Below are positions 35,696 through 43,920 of a DNA stretch of 64,000 bases, piece by piece (the stretch's first letter is position 1; each line of letters opens with the position of its first letter). The position numbers and the translations under genes are program-made. The notes under the pieces are model-generated. The model ran no database searches, was not told the DNA's origin, and saw only the letters and a list, made by a program, of their open reading frames with translations. Source of the stretch: Actinotalea soli (GTDB lineage: Bacteria; Actinomycetota; Actinomycetes; Actinomycetales; Cellulomonadaceae). The stretch is from positions 496,001 to 560,000 of the forward strand of contig NZ_JAGEMK010000001.1 in NCBI RefSeq assembly GCF_017565425.1, in the 5' to 3' direction.

Positions 35696-36895
35696 ATGTC
35701 AGGGACGGCCTCGCGCGATCAGGCGCACACGCTGCGCCGGCTCCATGACGGCAGCGGCCTCCTCTCGGCGGCCGCCCTGCGCAAGCTCGACGAGACCCTG
35801 CCCTGGTACCGCGCCCTCCCGGCCGAGGACCGCTCCTGGGTCGGCCTGGTCGTCCAGGCCGGCATCTCGAGCTTCATCTCGTGGTTCTCCGACCCGAGCA
35901 CCCCCCCGCACGGGGCGAGCGACATCTTCGCCGCCGCCCCCCCGGAGCTGACCCGCTCCATCTCTCTCCAGCACACGTTGCAGCTCGTGCGGCTCATCGT
36001 CGAGGTGGTCGAAGACCACAGCGACCGCCTGGCAGCCCCCGGTGGCGAACGGGACCTGCGCGAGGCGGTCCTGCGCTACTCCCGCGAGGTGGCCTTCTCC
36101 GCGGCCGAGGTCTACGCCCGGGCCGCCGAGGTACGAGGGGCGTGGGACGCCCGCCTCGAGGCCCTCGTGGTGGACGCCCTGGTCCGTGGGGACGCCGACG
36201 ACGCCCTGCGCTCCCGGGTCGCTGCCCTCGGGTGGAGCGGGCACGGCAGCGCGATCGTCATGGTGGGCACCACCTCCTCCCCGCTCGACGAGGTCCGCGC
36301 GGCCGAGCTGCGCCGGGCGACCCGTCGCGCCGCGGACGACGCCCTGGTCGGGATCCAGGGTGAGCGTCTCGTCGTCGTGCTCGGCGGGGACGGGGACCTG
36401 CGCGCCGCGGCTGCCTCATTGCTGGGGCGCTTCGGCCCCGGACCCGTCGTGCTAGGACCTGCGGTGGCGAGCCTCGCCGAGGCCGGCCGGTCCGCCGCTG
36501 CGGCCCTCGCCGGCCTCGCCGCAGCGCCCGCCTGGCCTACCGCACCCCGGCCCGTCGCAGCCGACGACCTGCTCCCCGAACGCGTGCTGGTCGGGGACCT
36601 CGTCGCCCGGCGCACCTTGGTCGAGCAGGCCTACGAACCGCTCGTCGCCGCAGGCGGGGCGCTCCTCGACACCCTCGCCGCCCACGTCGAGCACGGCCGG
36701 TCCCTCGAGGCAGCCGCCCGCGTCCTCTACGTGCACCCCAACACGGTGCGCTACCGGCTGCGCAAGGTCGCCGAGGTCACGGGGTGGGACCCGCTCGACG
36801 CGCGCGAGGCCTACGTGCTGCAGACCGCCCTGGCCCTCGGGCGGCTCGACTCCCCCCGCCCTCCGGCGGCCCCCGCCGACCGGACGCGCCCGTGA
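35696..36895 (+). CDS. fasR: PucR/CdaR-type transcriptional regulator, probable FasR
   Basis: This 399-residue regulator has an N-terminal ligand/GGDEF-like region. Its C-terminal PucR helix-turn-helix (residues about 330-390) contains LLDTLAAHVEHGRSLEAAAR, VHPNTVRYRLRKVAEVTGWD and AREAYVLQTALALGRL. In Streptomyces the gene just before fabD-fabH-acpP-fabF encodes FasR, the activator of that operon, and M. tuberculosis has Rv2242 in the same place. The same order here supports that role. The ATG at 35696 is preferred to 35684. It ends 123 bases before fabD, a gap with a candidate operator. Confidence 0.82.
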   Translation: MSGTASRDQAHTLRRLHDGSGLLSAAALRKLDETLPWYRALPAEDRSWVGLVVQAGISSFISWFSDPSTPPHGASDIFAAAPPELTRSISLQHTLQLVRLIVEVVEDHSDRLAAPGGERDLREAVLRYSREVAFSAAEVYARAAEVRGAWDARLEALVVDALVRGDADDALRSRVAALGWSGHGSAIVMVGTTSSPLDEVRAAELRRATRRAADDALVGIQGERLVVVLGGDGDLRAAAASLLGRFGPGPVVLGPAVASLAEAGRSAAAALAGLAAAPAWPTAPRPVAADDLLPERVLVGDLVARRTLVEQAYEPLVAAGGALLDTLAAHVEHGRSLEAAARVLYVHPNTVRYRLRKVAEVTGWDPLDAREAYVLQTALALGRLDSPRPPAAPADRTRP

Positions 36896-36933
36896 CCGCC
36901 GTCGTGAGCCGTGGCGGGCCGAGCCCGCACGAC

Positions 36934-36950
36934 TTGTAGGTATCGGACAA
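36934..36950. promoter_or_regulatory. Candidate FasR operator before fabD
   Basis: TTGT and ACAA flank nine bases, forming a 17-base inverted repeat, 69 bases upstream of the fabD start in the only gap between the regulator and the operon. It could be the FasR site, but I cannot confirm the motif from memory. Confidence 0.35.
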
Positions 36951-37018
36951 CACCACCGGGTGAGGTTGGTACCCGTCGTGGCCGGGGGGCGCCGCCGGGC
37001 CTGGGGCACAGTGGTCCC

Positions 37019-38002
37019 GTGCTCGCCGTCCTCTGCCCTGGTCAGGGCTCCCAGACCCCCGGCTTCCTCTCCCCGTGGCTCGAGCTCGAGGGGGTCGAGG
37101 ACCGCCTCGCGACCTTCTCCGAGGCTGCGGGGACCGATCTGCGTACCCACGGCACCGTCTCGGACGCCGAGACGATCCGGGACACCGCCGTGGCGCAGCC
37201 CCTCATCGTCGCGGCCTCCCTGGTCGCCCTGCGCGCCCTCCTCGACGACCGCCCGGCCGTCGGGACCGTCGACGTGACCGCCGGCCACTCGGTGGGCGAG
37301 CTCTCGGCCGCAGCCGTCGCCGGGGTGCTGACGGACCGTGACGCGGTGTCTCTCGTCACCCGGCGCGCCCAGGCCATGGCCGAGGCCGCAGCCCTCGGAC
37401 CGAGCGGGATGAGCGCCGTCGTCGGCGGTGACCCCGAAGAGGTCCTCGCCGCGATCGAGGCCGCTGGCCTGCACCCGGCCAACGTCAACGGCGGCGGCCA
37501 GGTCGTCGCGGCCGGGGACCTCGAGAGCCTGGCCCGCCTCGCCCAGGACCCACCTCCCCGAGCACGGGTGATCCCGCTGCAGGTGGCCGGGGCGTTCCAC
37601 ACCCCCTACATGCAGCCGGCCCACGCGGCCTTCGCCCCGGTGGCCGCCTCCTGGACGGCCTCGGCCCCCACCCTCGCCCTGCTCTCGGACGCCGACGGCA
37701 CCGTGTACGGGTCCGGCGGCACGAGCGCCCCCGCGACCGGCCCGGCCGTGCTGACCCGGTTGGCCGACCAGGTGGTCGCCCCCGTGCGCTGGGACCTGTG
37801 CCAGACCACCCTCCTCGAGCTCGGGGTGACCGGTGTGGTCGAGCTCGCCCCGGCAGGGGTGCTCACGGGACTGGCGCGCCGTACGCTGCCTGGCGTGGAG
37901 ACCGTGGCCGTGAAGACCCCGGCAGACCTCGAGGCCGCCCGCGACCTCGTCCAGCGGCACAGCACCGGCGTCGCCGGCACCGACCAGGAGGTCCAGGCGT
38001 GA
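37019..38002 (+). CDS. fabD: Malonyl-CoA:acyl-carrier-protein transacylase
   Basis: This 327-residue enzyme loads malonate from CoA onto acyl carrier protein, providing the extender for fatty-acid elongation. The PGQGSQTPGFL loop, the nucleophile in GHSVGELSA (Ser91) and the catalytic His194 in VAGAFHTPYM are all present. The GTG at 37019 gives the family start VLAVLCPGQGSQ. Its stop overlaps fabH by GTGA. Confidence 0.96.
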   Translation: MLAVLCPGQGSQTPGFLSPWLELEGVEDRLATFSEAAGTDLRTHGTVSDAETIRDTAVAQPLIVAASLVALRALLDDRPAVGTVDVTAGHSVGELSAAAVAGVLTDRDAVSLVTRRAQAMAEAAALGPSGMSAVVGGDPEEVLAAIEAAGLHPANVNGGGQVVAAGDLESLARLAQDPPPRARVIPLQVAGAFHTPYMQPAHAAFAPVAASWTASAPTLALLSDADGTVYGSGGTSAPATGPAVLTRLADQVVAPVRWDLCQTTLLELGVTGVVELAPAGVLTGLARRTLPGVETVAVKTPADLEAARDLVQRHSTGVAGTDQEVQA

Positions 38003-39003
38003 CCCGACCGACCCTGACCCAGGCCAGCGGCCCGGCCTTCTCCCGCATCCTCGGCCTCGGGGCCGTGCGCGGCGAGCACACCGTCACCAACGACGACGTC
38101 GCAGGCCCGATCGACTCCTCGGACGAGTGGATCCGCCAGCGCACCGGCATCGTGACCCGTCGCCGCGCCTCTGAGGGCAGCGACGTCCTCGACCTCGCCG
38201 AGGTGGCCGCCCGCGCGGCCATCGAGGACGCCGGGCTCACCGGGGCGGACATCGACGCCGTCATCCTCTCGACGGTGACCTACTTCCACCAGACCCCCGC
38301 CGGGGCCGCCGTGCTCGCCGACCGGCTCGGGGCGACCCCCGCGGCGGCCTTCGACATCTCCGCCGCGTGCGCGGGGTACGCCTACGGAGTGGGCCAGGCC
38401 GACGCCCTGGTCCGGTCAGGCAACGCCCGGCACGTGCTGGTGATCGGCGCGGAGAAGATGAGCGACTTCATCGACCCGAGCGACCGGTCGATCTCCTTCC
38501 TGCTGGGCGACGGCGCGGGGGCGGTCGTCATCGGCCCGTCGGACACCCCCGGCATCGGCCCGACCGTCTGGGGCTCGGACGGTTCGATGGCCCACACCAT
38601 CCGCCAGACGCAGTCCTGGAAGGAGGCCTTCGCCCAGGACGGCACCTGGCCGACCCTGCGCCAGGAGGGTCAGTCTGTCTTCAAGTGGGCCGTGTGGCAG
38701 ATGGCCCCGGTCGCCGAGAAGGCCATGGCCGCAGCCGGCGTGAGCGCCCACGACATCGACGCCTTCATCCCCCACCAGGCCAACATGCGGATCATCGACC
38801 AGATGATCAAGCAGCTCAAGCTGCCGGAGACCGTCGTCGTCGGGCGGGACATCGCGGACACCGGGAACACCTCGGCAGCCTCGATCCCGCTGGCCACGGA
38901 GCGGCTGCTCCGCGAGGGTCAGGTCGAGAGCGGGGCCCTGGCCCTGCAGATCGGCTTCGGGGCAGGGCTGGTCTACGCGGCCCAGGTCGTCGTCCTGCCC
39001 TGA
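37999..39003 (+). CDS. fabH: 3-oxoacyl-ACP synthase III
   Basis: This 334-residue enzyme starts fatty-acid chains by condensing an acyl-CoA with malonyl-ACP. In actinobacteria it often uses branched starters, giving iso/anteiso fatty acids. The catalytic triad is clear: Cys124 (SAACAGYAYG), His259 (FIPHQANMRI) and Asn290 (TGNTSAAS). The GTG start at 37999 overlaps the fabD stop. The acpP gene follows after 97 bases. Confidence 0.96.
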   Translation: MTRPTLTQASGPAFSRILGLGAVRGEHTVTNDDVAGPIDSSDEWIRQRTGIVTRRRASEGSDVLDLAEVAARAAIEDAGLTGADIDAVILSTVTYFHQTPAGAAVLADRLGATPAAAFDISAACAGYAYGVGQADALVRSGNARHVLVIGAEKMSDFIDPSDRSISFLLGDGAGAVVIGPSDTPGIGPTVWGSDGSMAHTIRQTQSWKEAFAQDGTWPTLRQEGQSVFKWAVWQMAPVAEKAMAAAGVSAHDIDAFIPHQANMRIIDQMIKQLKLPETVVVGRDIADTGNTSAASIPLATERLLREGQVESGALALQIGFGAGLVYAAQVVVLP

Positions 39004-39100
39004 GCCTCACGGCGAGCCCTGCGGGCGCGTCGCGACACGTCCGAGCACAATCGTCAGCGCCCGACCGGGCACCGACAGCCACCACAAGGAGACACACACC

Positions 39101-39349
39101 ATGGCGTACAGCGAGCAGGAGATCCTGACCGGCCTGGCCGAGATCGTGAGCGAGGAGACGGGCCTGCCCACGGACTCGGTCTCGCCCGAGAAGTCCTTCA
39201 CCGACGACCTCGACATCGACTCGCTGTCGATGATGACCATCGTCACCCTCGCCGAGGAGAAGTTCTCGGTCCGCATCCCCGACGACGAGGTCAAGAACCT
39301 CACCACCGTCGGTGACGCCGTCAGCTACATCAACGGGGCCCAGGGCTGA
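39101..39349 (+). CDS. acpP: Acyl carrier protein
   Basis: This 82-residue acidic helical protein carries the growing acyl chain on a phosphopantetheine attached to Ser41 in DDLDIDSLSMM. An AAGGAG ribosome site precedes the ATG by ten bases. The gene has unusually wide gaps on both sides (97 and 88 bases), and a hairpin follows it. This probably lets ACP be made in excess of the enzymes. Confidence 0.96.
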   Translation: MAYSEQEILTGLAEIVSEETGLPTDSVSPEKSFTDDLDIDSLSMMTIVTLAEEKFSVRIPDDEVKNLTTVGDAVSYINGAQG

Positions 39350-39363
39350 CCCTGCCCCTCGAC

Positions 39364-39399
39364 CGGGTCGGGGTCCGTCACCGCGTGGACCCCGACCCG
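39364..39399 (+). terminator. Intercistronic hairpin between acpP and fabF (attenuator)
   Basis: CGGGTCGGGGTCC at 39364-39376 pairs exactly with GGACCCCGACCCG at 39387-39399, with a 10-base loop. It lies 14 bases after the acpP stop and 38 bases before fabF. It looks like a partial terminator or an mRNA 3' end stabiliser lowering fabF relative to acpP. Confidence 0.7.
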
Positions 39400-39437
39400 T
39401 CGCCCCGCCCCGCAGCCAGCACCGCCCAGGAGGAACG

Positions 39438-40682
39438 TTGACCACCGCACGCGATGTCGTCATCACCGGACTCGGCGCGACCACGCCCCTGGGCGGGGAC
39501 GTGGCGAGCACCTGGGCCGCAGCCCTCGCCGGCACGTCCGGGGCCCGCACGCTGGAGAACGACTGGGCGGATAAGTACCAGATCCCCGTCTCCTTCGCCG
39601 CGCAGCTCGCGGTCACCCCCGACCAGGTGATGCCACGTCCCGAGATCAAGCGCATGGATCCCTCGGCCCAGTACGCGGTGATCGCCACCCGTGAGGCCTG
39701 GGCCGACGCGGGTGCCCCCGAGGTCGCCCCCGAGCGGCTGGGTGCCGTGGTCTCCTCGGGCATCGGCGGGATCTGGACCACCCTGGATGCCTGGGACACC
39801 CTGCAGGAGAAGGGCGCACGCCGCGTGCTGCCCATGACCGTGCCCATGCTCATGCCCAACTCGCCCGCCGCCTACGTCGAGCTCGAGCTCGGCGCCCGCG
39901 CGGGGGCCCACGCCCTGGTCTCGGCCTGCGCTTCCGGAGCCGAGGCGATCGGCTACGCGGTCGAGATGATCCGCAGCGGCCGGGCCGACGTCGTCGTCGC
40001 TGGAGGTACCGAGGCGGCCATCCACCCGATGCCGATCGCGGCCTTCGCAGCCTCGCGCACCCTGTCCTTGCGGAACGACGACCCGCAGGGCGCCTCGCGA
40101 CCCTACGACGTCAAGCGCGACGGCTTCGTGCTCGGGGAGGGCGCGGGGATCGTCGTGCTCGAGAGCGCCGAGCACGCCGCGGCCCGGGGAGCCACGGTGC
40201 ACGCGCGCATCCCCGGGGTCGGGCTGAGCTCGGACGGCTACCACATGACCTCCCCCGAGCCCGAGGGTCGGGGGCAGATCGCCGCGATGACCGCGGCCCT
40301 GGCCGAGGCCGACGTCGCCGCCAAGGACGTCGTGCACGTCAACGCGCACGCGACCTCGACGGTCGTCGGTGACCTGATCGAGGCACGCAGCGTGCGCGGG
40401 GTGCTCGGCGCTGACGCGGACCACGTCGCCCTCTCGGCCACCAAGTCGATGACCGGCCACCTGCTGGGTGGGGCCGGCGCCCTCGAGACGATCTTCACGG
40501 TGCTCGCCCTGCGTGACCGCAAGGCACCCCCGACCATCAACGTCGACGAGCCCGACCCCGAGCTGGTGCTGGACCTGGTGCGCTCGACGCCGCGCGATCT
40601 CCCTGCGGGGCAGATCGCCGCCGTGAACAACTCCTTCGGCTTCGGCGGGCACAACGTGGCCCTGGTCGTCACCAGCGCCTGA
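39438..40682 (+). CDS. fabF: 3-oxoacyl-ACP synthase II
   Basis: This 414-residue enzyme elongates acyl-ACP with malonyl-ACP. The Cys-His-His triad is present: Cys164 (SACASGAEAIG), His304 (VNAHATSTVVGD) and His341 (KSMTGHLLGGAGALE). The TTG at 39438 has AGGAGG six bases before it and matches the family start (VVITGLGATTPLGGD), so TTG is the most plausible initiation codon. It is the last gene of the fatty-acid operon. Confidence 0.95.
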   Translation: MTTARDVVITGLGATTPLGGDVASTWAAALAGTSGARTLENDWADKYQIPVSFAAQLAVTPDQVMPRPEIKRMDPSAQYAVIATREAWADAGAPEVAPERLGAVVSSGIGGIWTTLDAWDTLQEKGARRVLPMTVPMLMPNSPAAYVELELGARAGAHALVSACASGAEAIGYAVEMIRSGRADVVVAGGTEAAIHPMPIAAFAASRTLSLRNDDPQGASRPYDVKRDGFVLGEGAGIVVLESAEHAAARGATVHARIPGVGLSSDGYHMTSPEPEGRGQIAAMTAALAEADVAAKDVVHVNAHATSTVVGDLIEARSVRGVLGADADHVALSATKSMTGHLLGGAGALETIFTVLALRDRKAPPTINVDEPDPELVLDLVRSTPRDLPAGQIAAVNNSFGFGGHNVALVVTSA

Positions 40683-40713
40683 AGACCTCCGCCCGTCCCC
40701 GACGGGTCGCGCG

Positions 40714-40740
40714 CGGCTGACGGGCTCCGCGAGTCAGCCG
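40714..40740 (+). terminator. Hairpin at the fabF-DUF3145 convergence
   Basis: CGGCTGAC at 40714-40721 pairs with GTCAGCCG at 40733-40740. The second arm overlaps the stop codon of the opposing gene. It would end fabF transcription, possibly also the minus-strand transcript. Confidence 0.45.
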
Positions 40741-41234
40741 ACGCGGTGGAGCCAGCGCACCGGCGCTCCGGCCCCCGCGTAGCGGAAGGGCTCGAGCTCG
40801 TCGTCCCAGGCCTGGCCGAGGGCCAGATCGAGCTCGCGACGCATCCGCTGGGGACTCGTCACGTGCTCGAGCGCGGCTCGGATGCGGTCCTCGGGGACCA
40901 TCGTGTTGCCGTGCACGTCGGTCACGGCGTGGAAGATGCCGAGCTCGGGCGTGTGGCTCCACCGGGCACCGTCAGAACCGTGGCTGGCCTCTTCAGTCAC
41001 CTCGTAGCGGAGGTGGGTCCAGCCACGCAGTGCCGAGGTCAGTCGCGCGCCGGTCCCCTGGGCGCCCTGCCACGAGTGCTCGGCCCGGTACATGCCCGGG
41101 GCAGCAGGCTGCTCGGTCCAGTCCAGGCTCAGGCGCGCGCCGAATATGCCCCCTGCCGCCCACTCGATGTGGGGGCACAGAGCTCGTGGTGCTGAGTGCA
41201 CAAAAAGTACACCGCGGGTGATGGCACCGGCCAT
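40734..41234 (-). CDS. DUF3145 family protein
   Basis: This 166-residue cytoplasmic protein has an ATG at 41234 preceded by a strong AGGAGG. Visible are RGVLFVHSAPRALCPHIEWA, LDWTEQPAAPGMYRAEHSW, LRYEVTEEAS and LGIFHAVTDVHGNTMVPEDR, the DUF3145 pattern. The family is confined to actinobacteria and tends to lie near the fatty-acid genes. The function is unknown. Confidence 0.85.
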   Translation of the reverse strand: MAGAITRGVLFVHSAPRALCPHIEWAAGGIFGARLSLDWTEQPAAPGMYRAEHSWQGAQGTGARLTSALRGWTHLRYEVTEEASHGSDGARWSHTPELGIFHAVTDVHGNTMVPEDRIRAALEHVTSPQRMRRELDLALGQAWDDELEPFRYAGAGAPVRWLHRVG

Positions 41235-41296
41235 GACAGCCCTCCTGACGGGTCGAGGTTCGTCTTCCCCAACGACCTCATCCCGTTCCGGGAGAG

Positions 41297-41337
41297 TGCA
41301 CGATCTTCGCGGCGTGCTCCGACAAGCATGCACGATC
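41297..41337. repeat. Direct repeats upstream of the DUF3145 gene
   Basis: TGCACGATC occurs at 41297-41305 and again at 41329-41337, 32 bases apart, about three helical turns. Both lie upstream of the DUF3145 start and may bind a regulator of that gene. Confidence 0.35.
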
Positions 41338-41372
41338 ATGGGCGCCGGGCGCCACCCCGACCCGCCGTGGAG

Positions 41373-41864
41373 TCAGGCGAGCTGTTCGCGCATGTCCCGC
41401 ATGGCCTTCTTGCGGACGGACCGCTCGAGGCGATCGAGGTAGAGCATCCCGTCGAGGTGGTCGACCTCGTGCTGAAGGCACCTCGCCATCAGCTCGGTGC
41501 CCTCGACCACGACCTCCTTGCCGTCGAGGTCCTCCCCCACGACCCGGGCGTACCAGGCCCTCTTGGTGGGGTACCACAGGCCCGGGACCGAGAGGCAGCC
41601 CTCGTCGCCGTCCTGGTACTCCTCCTCGGAGACCTCGACCAGCCGTGGGTTGAGCACGTACCCGAGGTCGTCGTCGATGTTCCAGGAGAAGGCCCGCAGG
41701 TTCACGCCGATCTGGTTGGCGGCCAGTCCGGCACGCCCTTCGGTGTCCACCGTCTCGAGCAGGTCCTCGACCAGCGAGCGCACGCGGGCGTCCACCTCGG
41801 TGATCGGCTCGCAGCGCGTGCGCAGGACGGGGTCTCCGACGGTACGGATCTCTCGCATGGCCAT
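41373..41864 (-). CDS. def: Peptide deformylase
   Basis: This 163-residue metalloenzyme removes the formyl group from the N-terminus of new proteins. The three motifs are present: [17 protein letters not shown] (Cys90) and QHEVDHLDG (His132, Glu133, His136). Starts at 41858, 41864 and 41873 are close together; I chose the middle one. The window also holds map, the next enzyme in N-terminal processing. Confidence 0.95.
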   Translation of the reverse strand: MAMREIRTVGDPVLRTRCEPITEVDARVRSLVEDLLETVDTEGRAGLAANQIGVNLRAFSWNIDDDLGYVLNPRLVEVSEEEYQDGDEGCLSVPGLWYPTKRAWYARVVGEDLDGKEVVVEGTELMARCLQHEVDHLDGMLYLDRLERSVRKKAMRDMREQLA

Positions 41865-41957
41865 GGCGCCCATGATCCCACGGACCAGCAGCAGCCCGCC
41901 CACCGCCACGGCGTCCTCGCAGGAGGAGCCGTCAGGCCGAGGCCGCCCCGGGACGGC

Positions 41958-42068
41958 TCATCGCCGTGGCGGCGCGCCGCTCGAGCCGGTCCCCGAGGTA
42001 CCCCGGCGACGTTGCCACCAGCGCCAGCCGGCAAGGACGAGAGGCAGCATGCGCAGAAGTCTTCCCAT
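41958..42068 (-). CDS. Possible 36-residue basic/hydrophobic peptide
   Basis: The frame begins MGRLLRMLPLVLAGWRWWQR and continues into a Gly/Ser/Arg-rich tail. Short proteins with a Leu-rich helix followed by WRWW and arginines are common and unannotated in actinobacteria. I see no good ribosome site, so this is tentative. Confidence 0.35.
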   Translation of the reverse strand: MGRLLRMLPLVLAGWRWWQRRRGTSGTGSSGAPPRR

Positions 42069-42262
42069 GCGGCCACTGTGCGGTCACGGCCCGGCTCGCG
42101 CCACCTGAGGAGCCGCTCGGTCGCCCTCGGTGCCCCCTCGGCACCGCGGGCCCTCGACGTGGGCCAGGTCGACGCGCGGGCTGGCGCCGGGAGTCCTAGT
42201 CTCGCAAGGAGAAGGCGCCGGACCAGCAGGCCGGTCGCCCCACCGGACGAAGGAGGCGCACC

Positions 42263-42574
42263 ATGCGCATGAAGGCAGCATTCCTCGTCGGCGGAGCCGT
42301 GGGCTACGTGCTCGGGACCCGCGCCGGCCGGCAGCAGTTCGACAAGATCCGCAGCAAGGCCCAGGAACTGTGGGAGGACCCGCGCGTCCAGGACGGCATC
42401 TCGGACGTCGAGCACCGCGCGAGCGACCTCGTCCGTGAGAAGGGCCCCGAGATCAAGGAGAAGGTCACCGGCGCCGTGAAGTCGGCCTCCGAGCAGGTCC
42501 GCGGCGGCAAGGACCAGGACAGCGGCACCAACGGCACCGCGTCGAGCTCGACGACGGGTTCCGGCACCGTCTGA
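42263..42574 (+). CDS. YtxH-like small membrane protein
   Basis: This 103-residue protein has a strong AAGGAGG before the ATG. One membrane segment near the N-terminus (AAFLVGGAVGYVLGTRAGRQ, the YtxH signature) is followed by a helical region FDKIRSKAQELWEDPRV and a coiled stretch. The end is low in complexity and Ser/Thr/Gly-rich. Such proteins are stress- or envelope-associated, with no known activity. A terminator follows. Confidence 0.75.
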   Translation: MRMKAAFLVGGAVGYVLGTRAGRQQFDKIRSKAQELWEDPRVQDGISDVEHRASDLVREKGPEIKEKVTGAVKSASEQVRGGKDQDSGTNGTASSSTTGSGTV

Positions 42575-42586
42575 GCCGGACATCCT

Positions 42587-42627
42587 GAGGGCGGGGTCGC
42601 GCGCACCAGCGTGGTGACCCCGCCCTC
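42587..42627 (+). terminator. Terminator after the YtxH-like gene
   Basis: GAGGGCGGGGTC at 42587-42598 pairs exactly with GACCCCGCCCTC at 42616-42627, with a 17-base loop, starting 12 bases after the stop. Confidence 0.75.
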
Positions 42628-42673
42628 GGCATGTGCCACGCCCGGTGACAGATCCGCACGGCACACTGGGCGC

Positions 42674-42865
42674 ATGCTGCAGACCGCGACCCTGGCCCTC
42701 GGGGGCCTGCTGACCATCTCCGGCGCGGCCCTGCTCGTCCTCGCGTTCAGGCACGGGCAGGCGCGGCGCACCGACGAGGAGCGTCGTGTCTTTCGCTACG
42801 CCGTCGGCTGCCTCGCAGCGGGGTCGGCACTGTTCCTGGTGACGACCGTGACCAGCGGGCCCTGA
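42674..42865 (+). CDS. Small two-helix membrane protein of unknown function
   Basis: This 63-residue protein has two hydrophobic helices (ATLALGGLLTISGAALLVLA and FRYAVGCLAAGSALFLVTTV) separated by a charged turn HGQARRTDEERRV, giving an in-out-in arrangement. Its weak initiation context makes the start uncertain. No family is recognised. Confidence 0.5.
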   Translation: MLQTATLALGGLLTISGAALLVLAFRHGQARRTDEERRVFRYAVGCLAAGSALFLVTTVTSGP

Positions 42866-42904
42866 GGACTGGTCGTCGGAGGATGAGCCGTGATCGGCGC
42901 GGGG

Positions 42905-42978
42905 TGGGCCAGGTGGGGCTTGAACCCACGACCGACGGATTATGAGTCCGCTGCTCTGACCGGCTGAGCTACTGGCCC
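42905..42978 (-). tRNA. tRNA with anticodon CAT, probably tRNA-Ile2
   Basis: A cloverleaf is visible on the minus strand: acceptor GGGCCAG/CTGGCCC, anticodon loop CTCATAA and T-loop TTCAAGC. The CAT anticodon could be elongator Met or the isoleucine tRNA read after lysidine modification of C34. The C4-G69 and C5-G68 pairs in the acceptor are determinants used by TilS for tRNA-Ile2, which favours Ile2. The gene is 74 bases. Confidence 0.85.
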
Positions 42979-43090
42979 TCGGGCGTACAGGCTATCGGCA
43001 CCCCGGCTCGACCGGGAGGCGCCGGGTCCCGTGCGGGCGCCGGGGGCCTGCGCCGGTGGGCCGCCGCCACCCGCGGGTTAGGTTGGACTC

Positions 43091-43591
43091 ATGGCAGCCC
43101 TCAGACGCCGCACGCGGCTCCCCGCCGAGATCCGCTCCGAGATCGGCCTGCCCCGGGACGAGCCGGTGCTCGCCGCAGCCCCCTGCTCGGGCGGGTGGGC
43201 GGTCGCGACCAGGTCCCGGCTGGTGGTGAGCGGCGGGGTGCTCGAGCACCCGTGGCACGAGGTCGACGGGGCCCGGCTCGACCCCGAGACGCGCACCCTC
43301 ACCATCACATGGGTCGACGGCTCCCCGAAGGCCGAGGTCGTGCTCGAGGAGGAGGGGGCGCAACGGTTCGTCCGCGTGCTGCACGAGCGCGTCCAGGCCT
43401 CCGTGGTGCATCGCGAGCAGGTGTCCCTGCCGCGTGGGGCGACCGTCCGCGTGGCCCTACGACGGGGAGCCGACGGCGGCCTGCTGACCCAGGTGATCGG
43501 CGACGGGCGGGTGGACCTGTCCGACCCCGCGACGGCCGCCGCGGTCGACGCTGCCGAGGCACGGGTGCGCGAGGCGGCAGGTCTGCACTGA
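43091..43591 (+). CDS. Conserved hypothetical actinobacterial protein
   Basis: This 166-residue cytoplasmic protein starts MAALRRRTRLPAEIRSEI and contains VLAAAPCSGGWAVATRSRLV and DPETRTLTITWVDG. These beta-strand pairs suggest a PH-like or beta-barrel fold. A helical C-terminus ends VDAAEARVREAAG. No motif of known function is seen. It lies upstream of tRNA-Asn, and nothing nearby explains it. Confidence 0.6.
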   Translation: MAALRRRTRLPAEIRSEIGLPRDEPVLAAAPCSGGWAVATRSRLVVSGGVLEHPWHEVDGARLDPETRTLTITWVDGSPKAEVVLEEEGAQRFVRVLHERVQASVVHREQVSLPRGATVRVALRRGADGGLLTQVIGDGRVDLSDPATAAAVDAAEARVREAAGLH

Positions 43592-43704
43592 TCCGACCGC
43601 CCTGGCGCACGCGGCAGGACGCGCCCGGCACAGCGCCCCGCGCCACGCGCGCCAGCCCGGTGTTCGAGGCACCCGGGGTCATCGGGTAGCATTGCGACCC
43701 GCGA

Positions 43705-43777
<73 letters not shown>

Positions 43778-43789
43778 CACAGGATCACC

Positions 43790-43825
43790 AGCAGAGGGGC
43801 CCCGCACGTGCGGGGCCCCTCTGCT
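43790..43825 (+). terminator. Perfect 36-base palindrome after tRNA-Asn
   Basis: Bases 43790-43807 are the exact inverted complement of 43808-43825, giving a 16-18 bp stem 12 bases after the tRNA. This is a strong terminator without a T-run. Confidence 0.85.
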
Positions 43826-43920
43826 GTTCGTGGTCGATGGGTCGGGTCGGCGTCAGACGAGCCCTCGCCCCCAGGGCGGCCCGGAATGCACCTCCCGCCC
43901 GCGCGAGGCAGACTTGCTCG

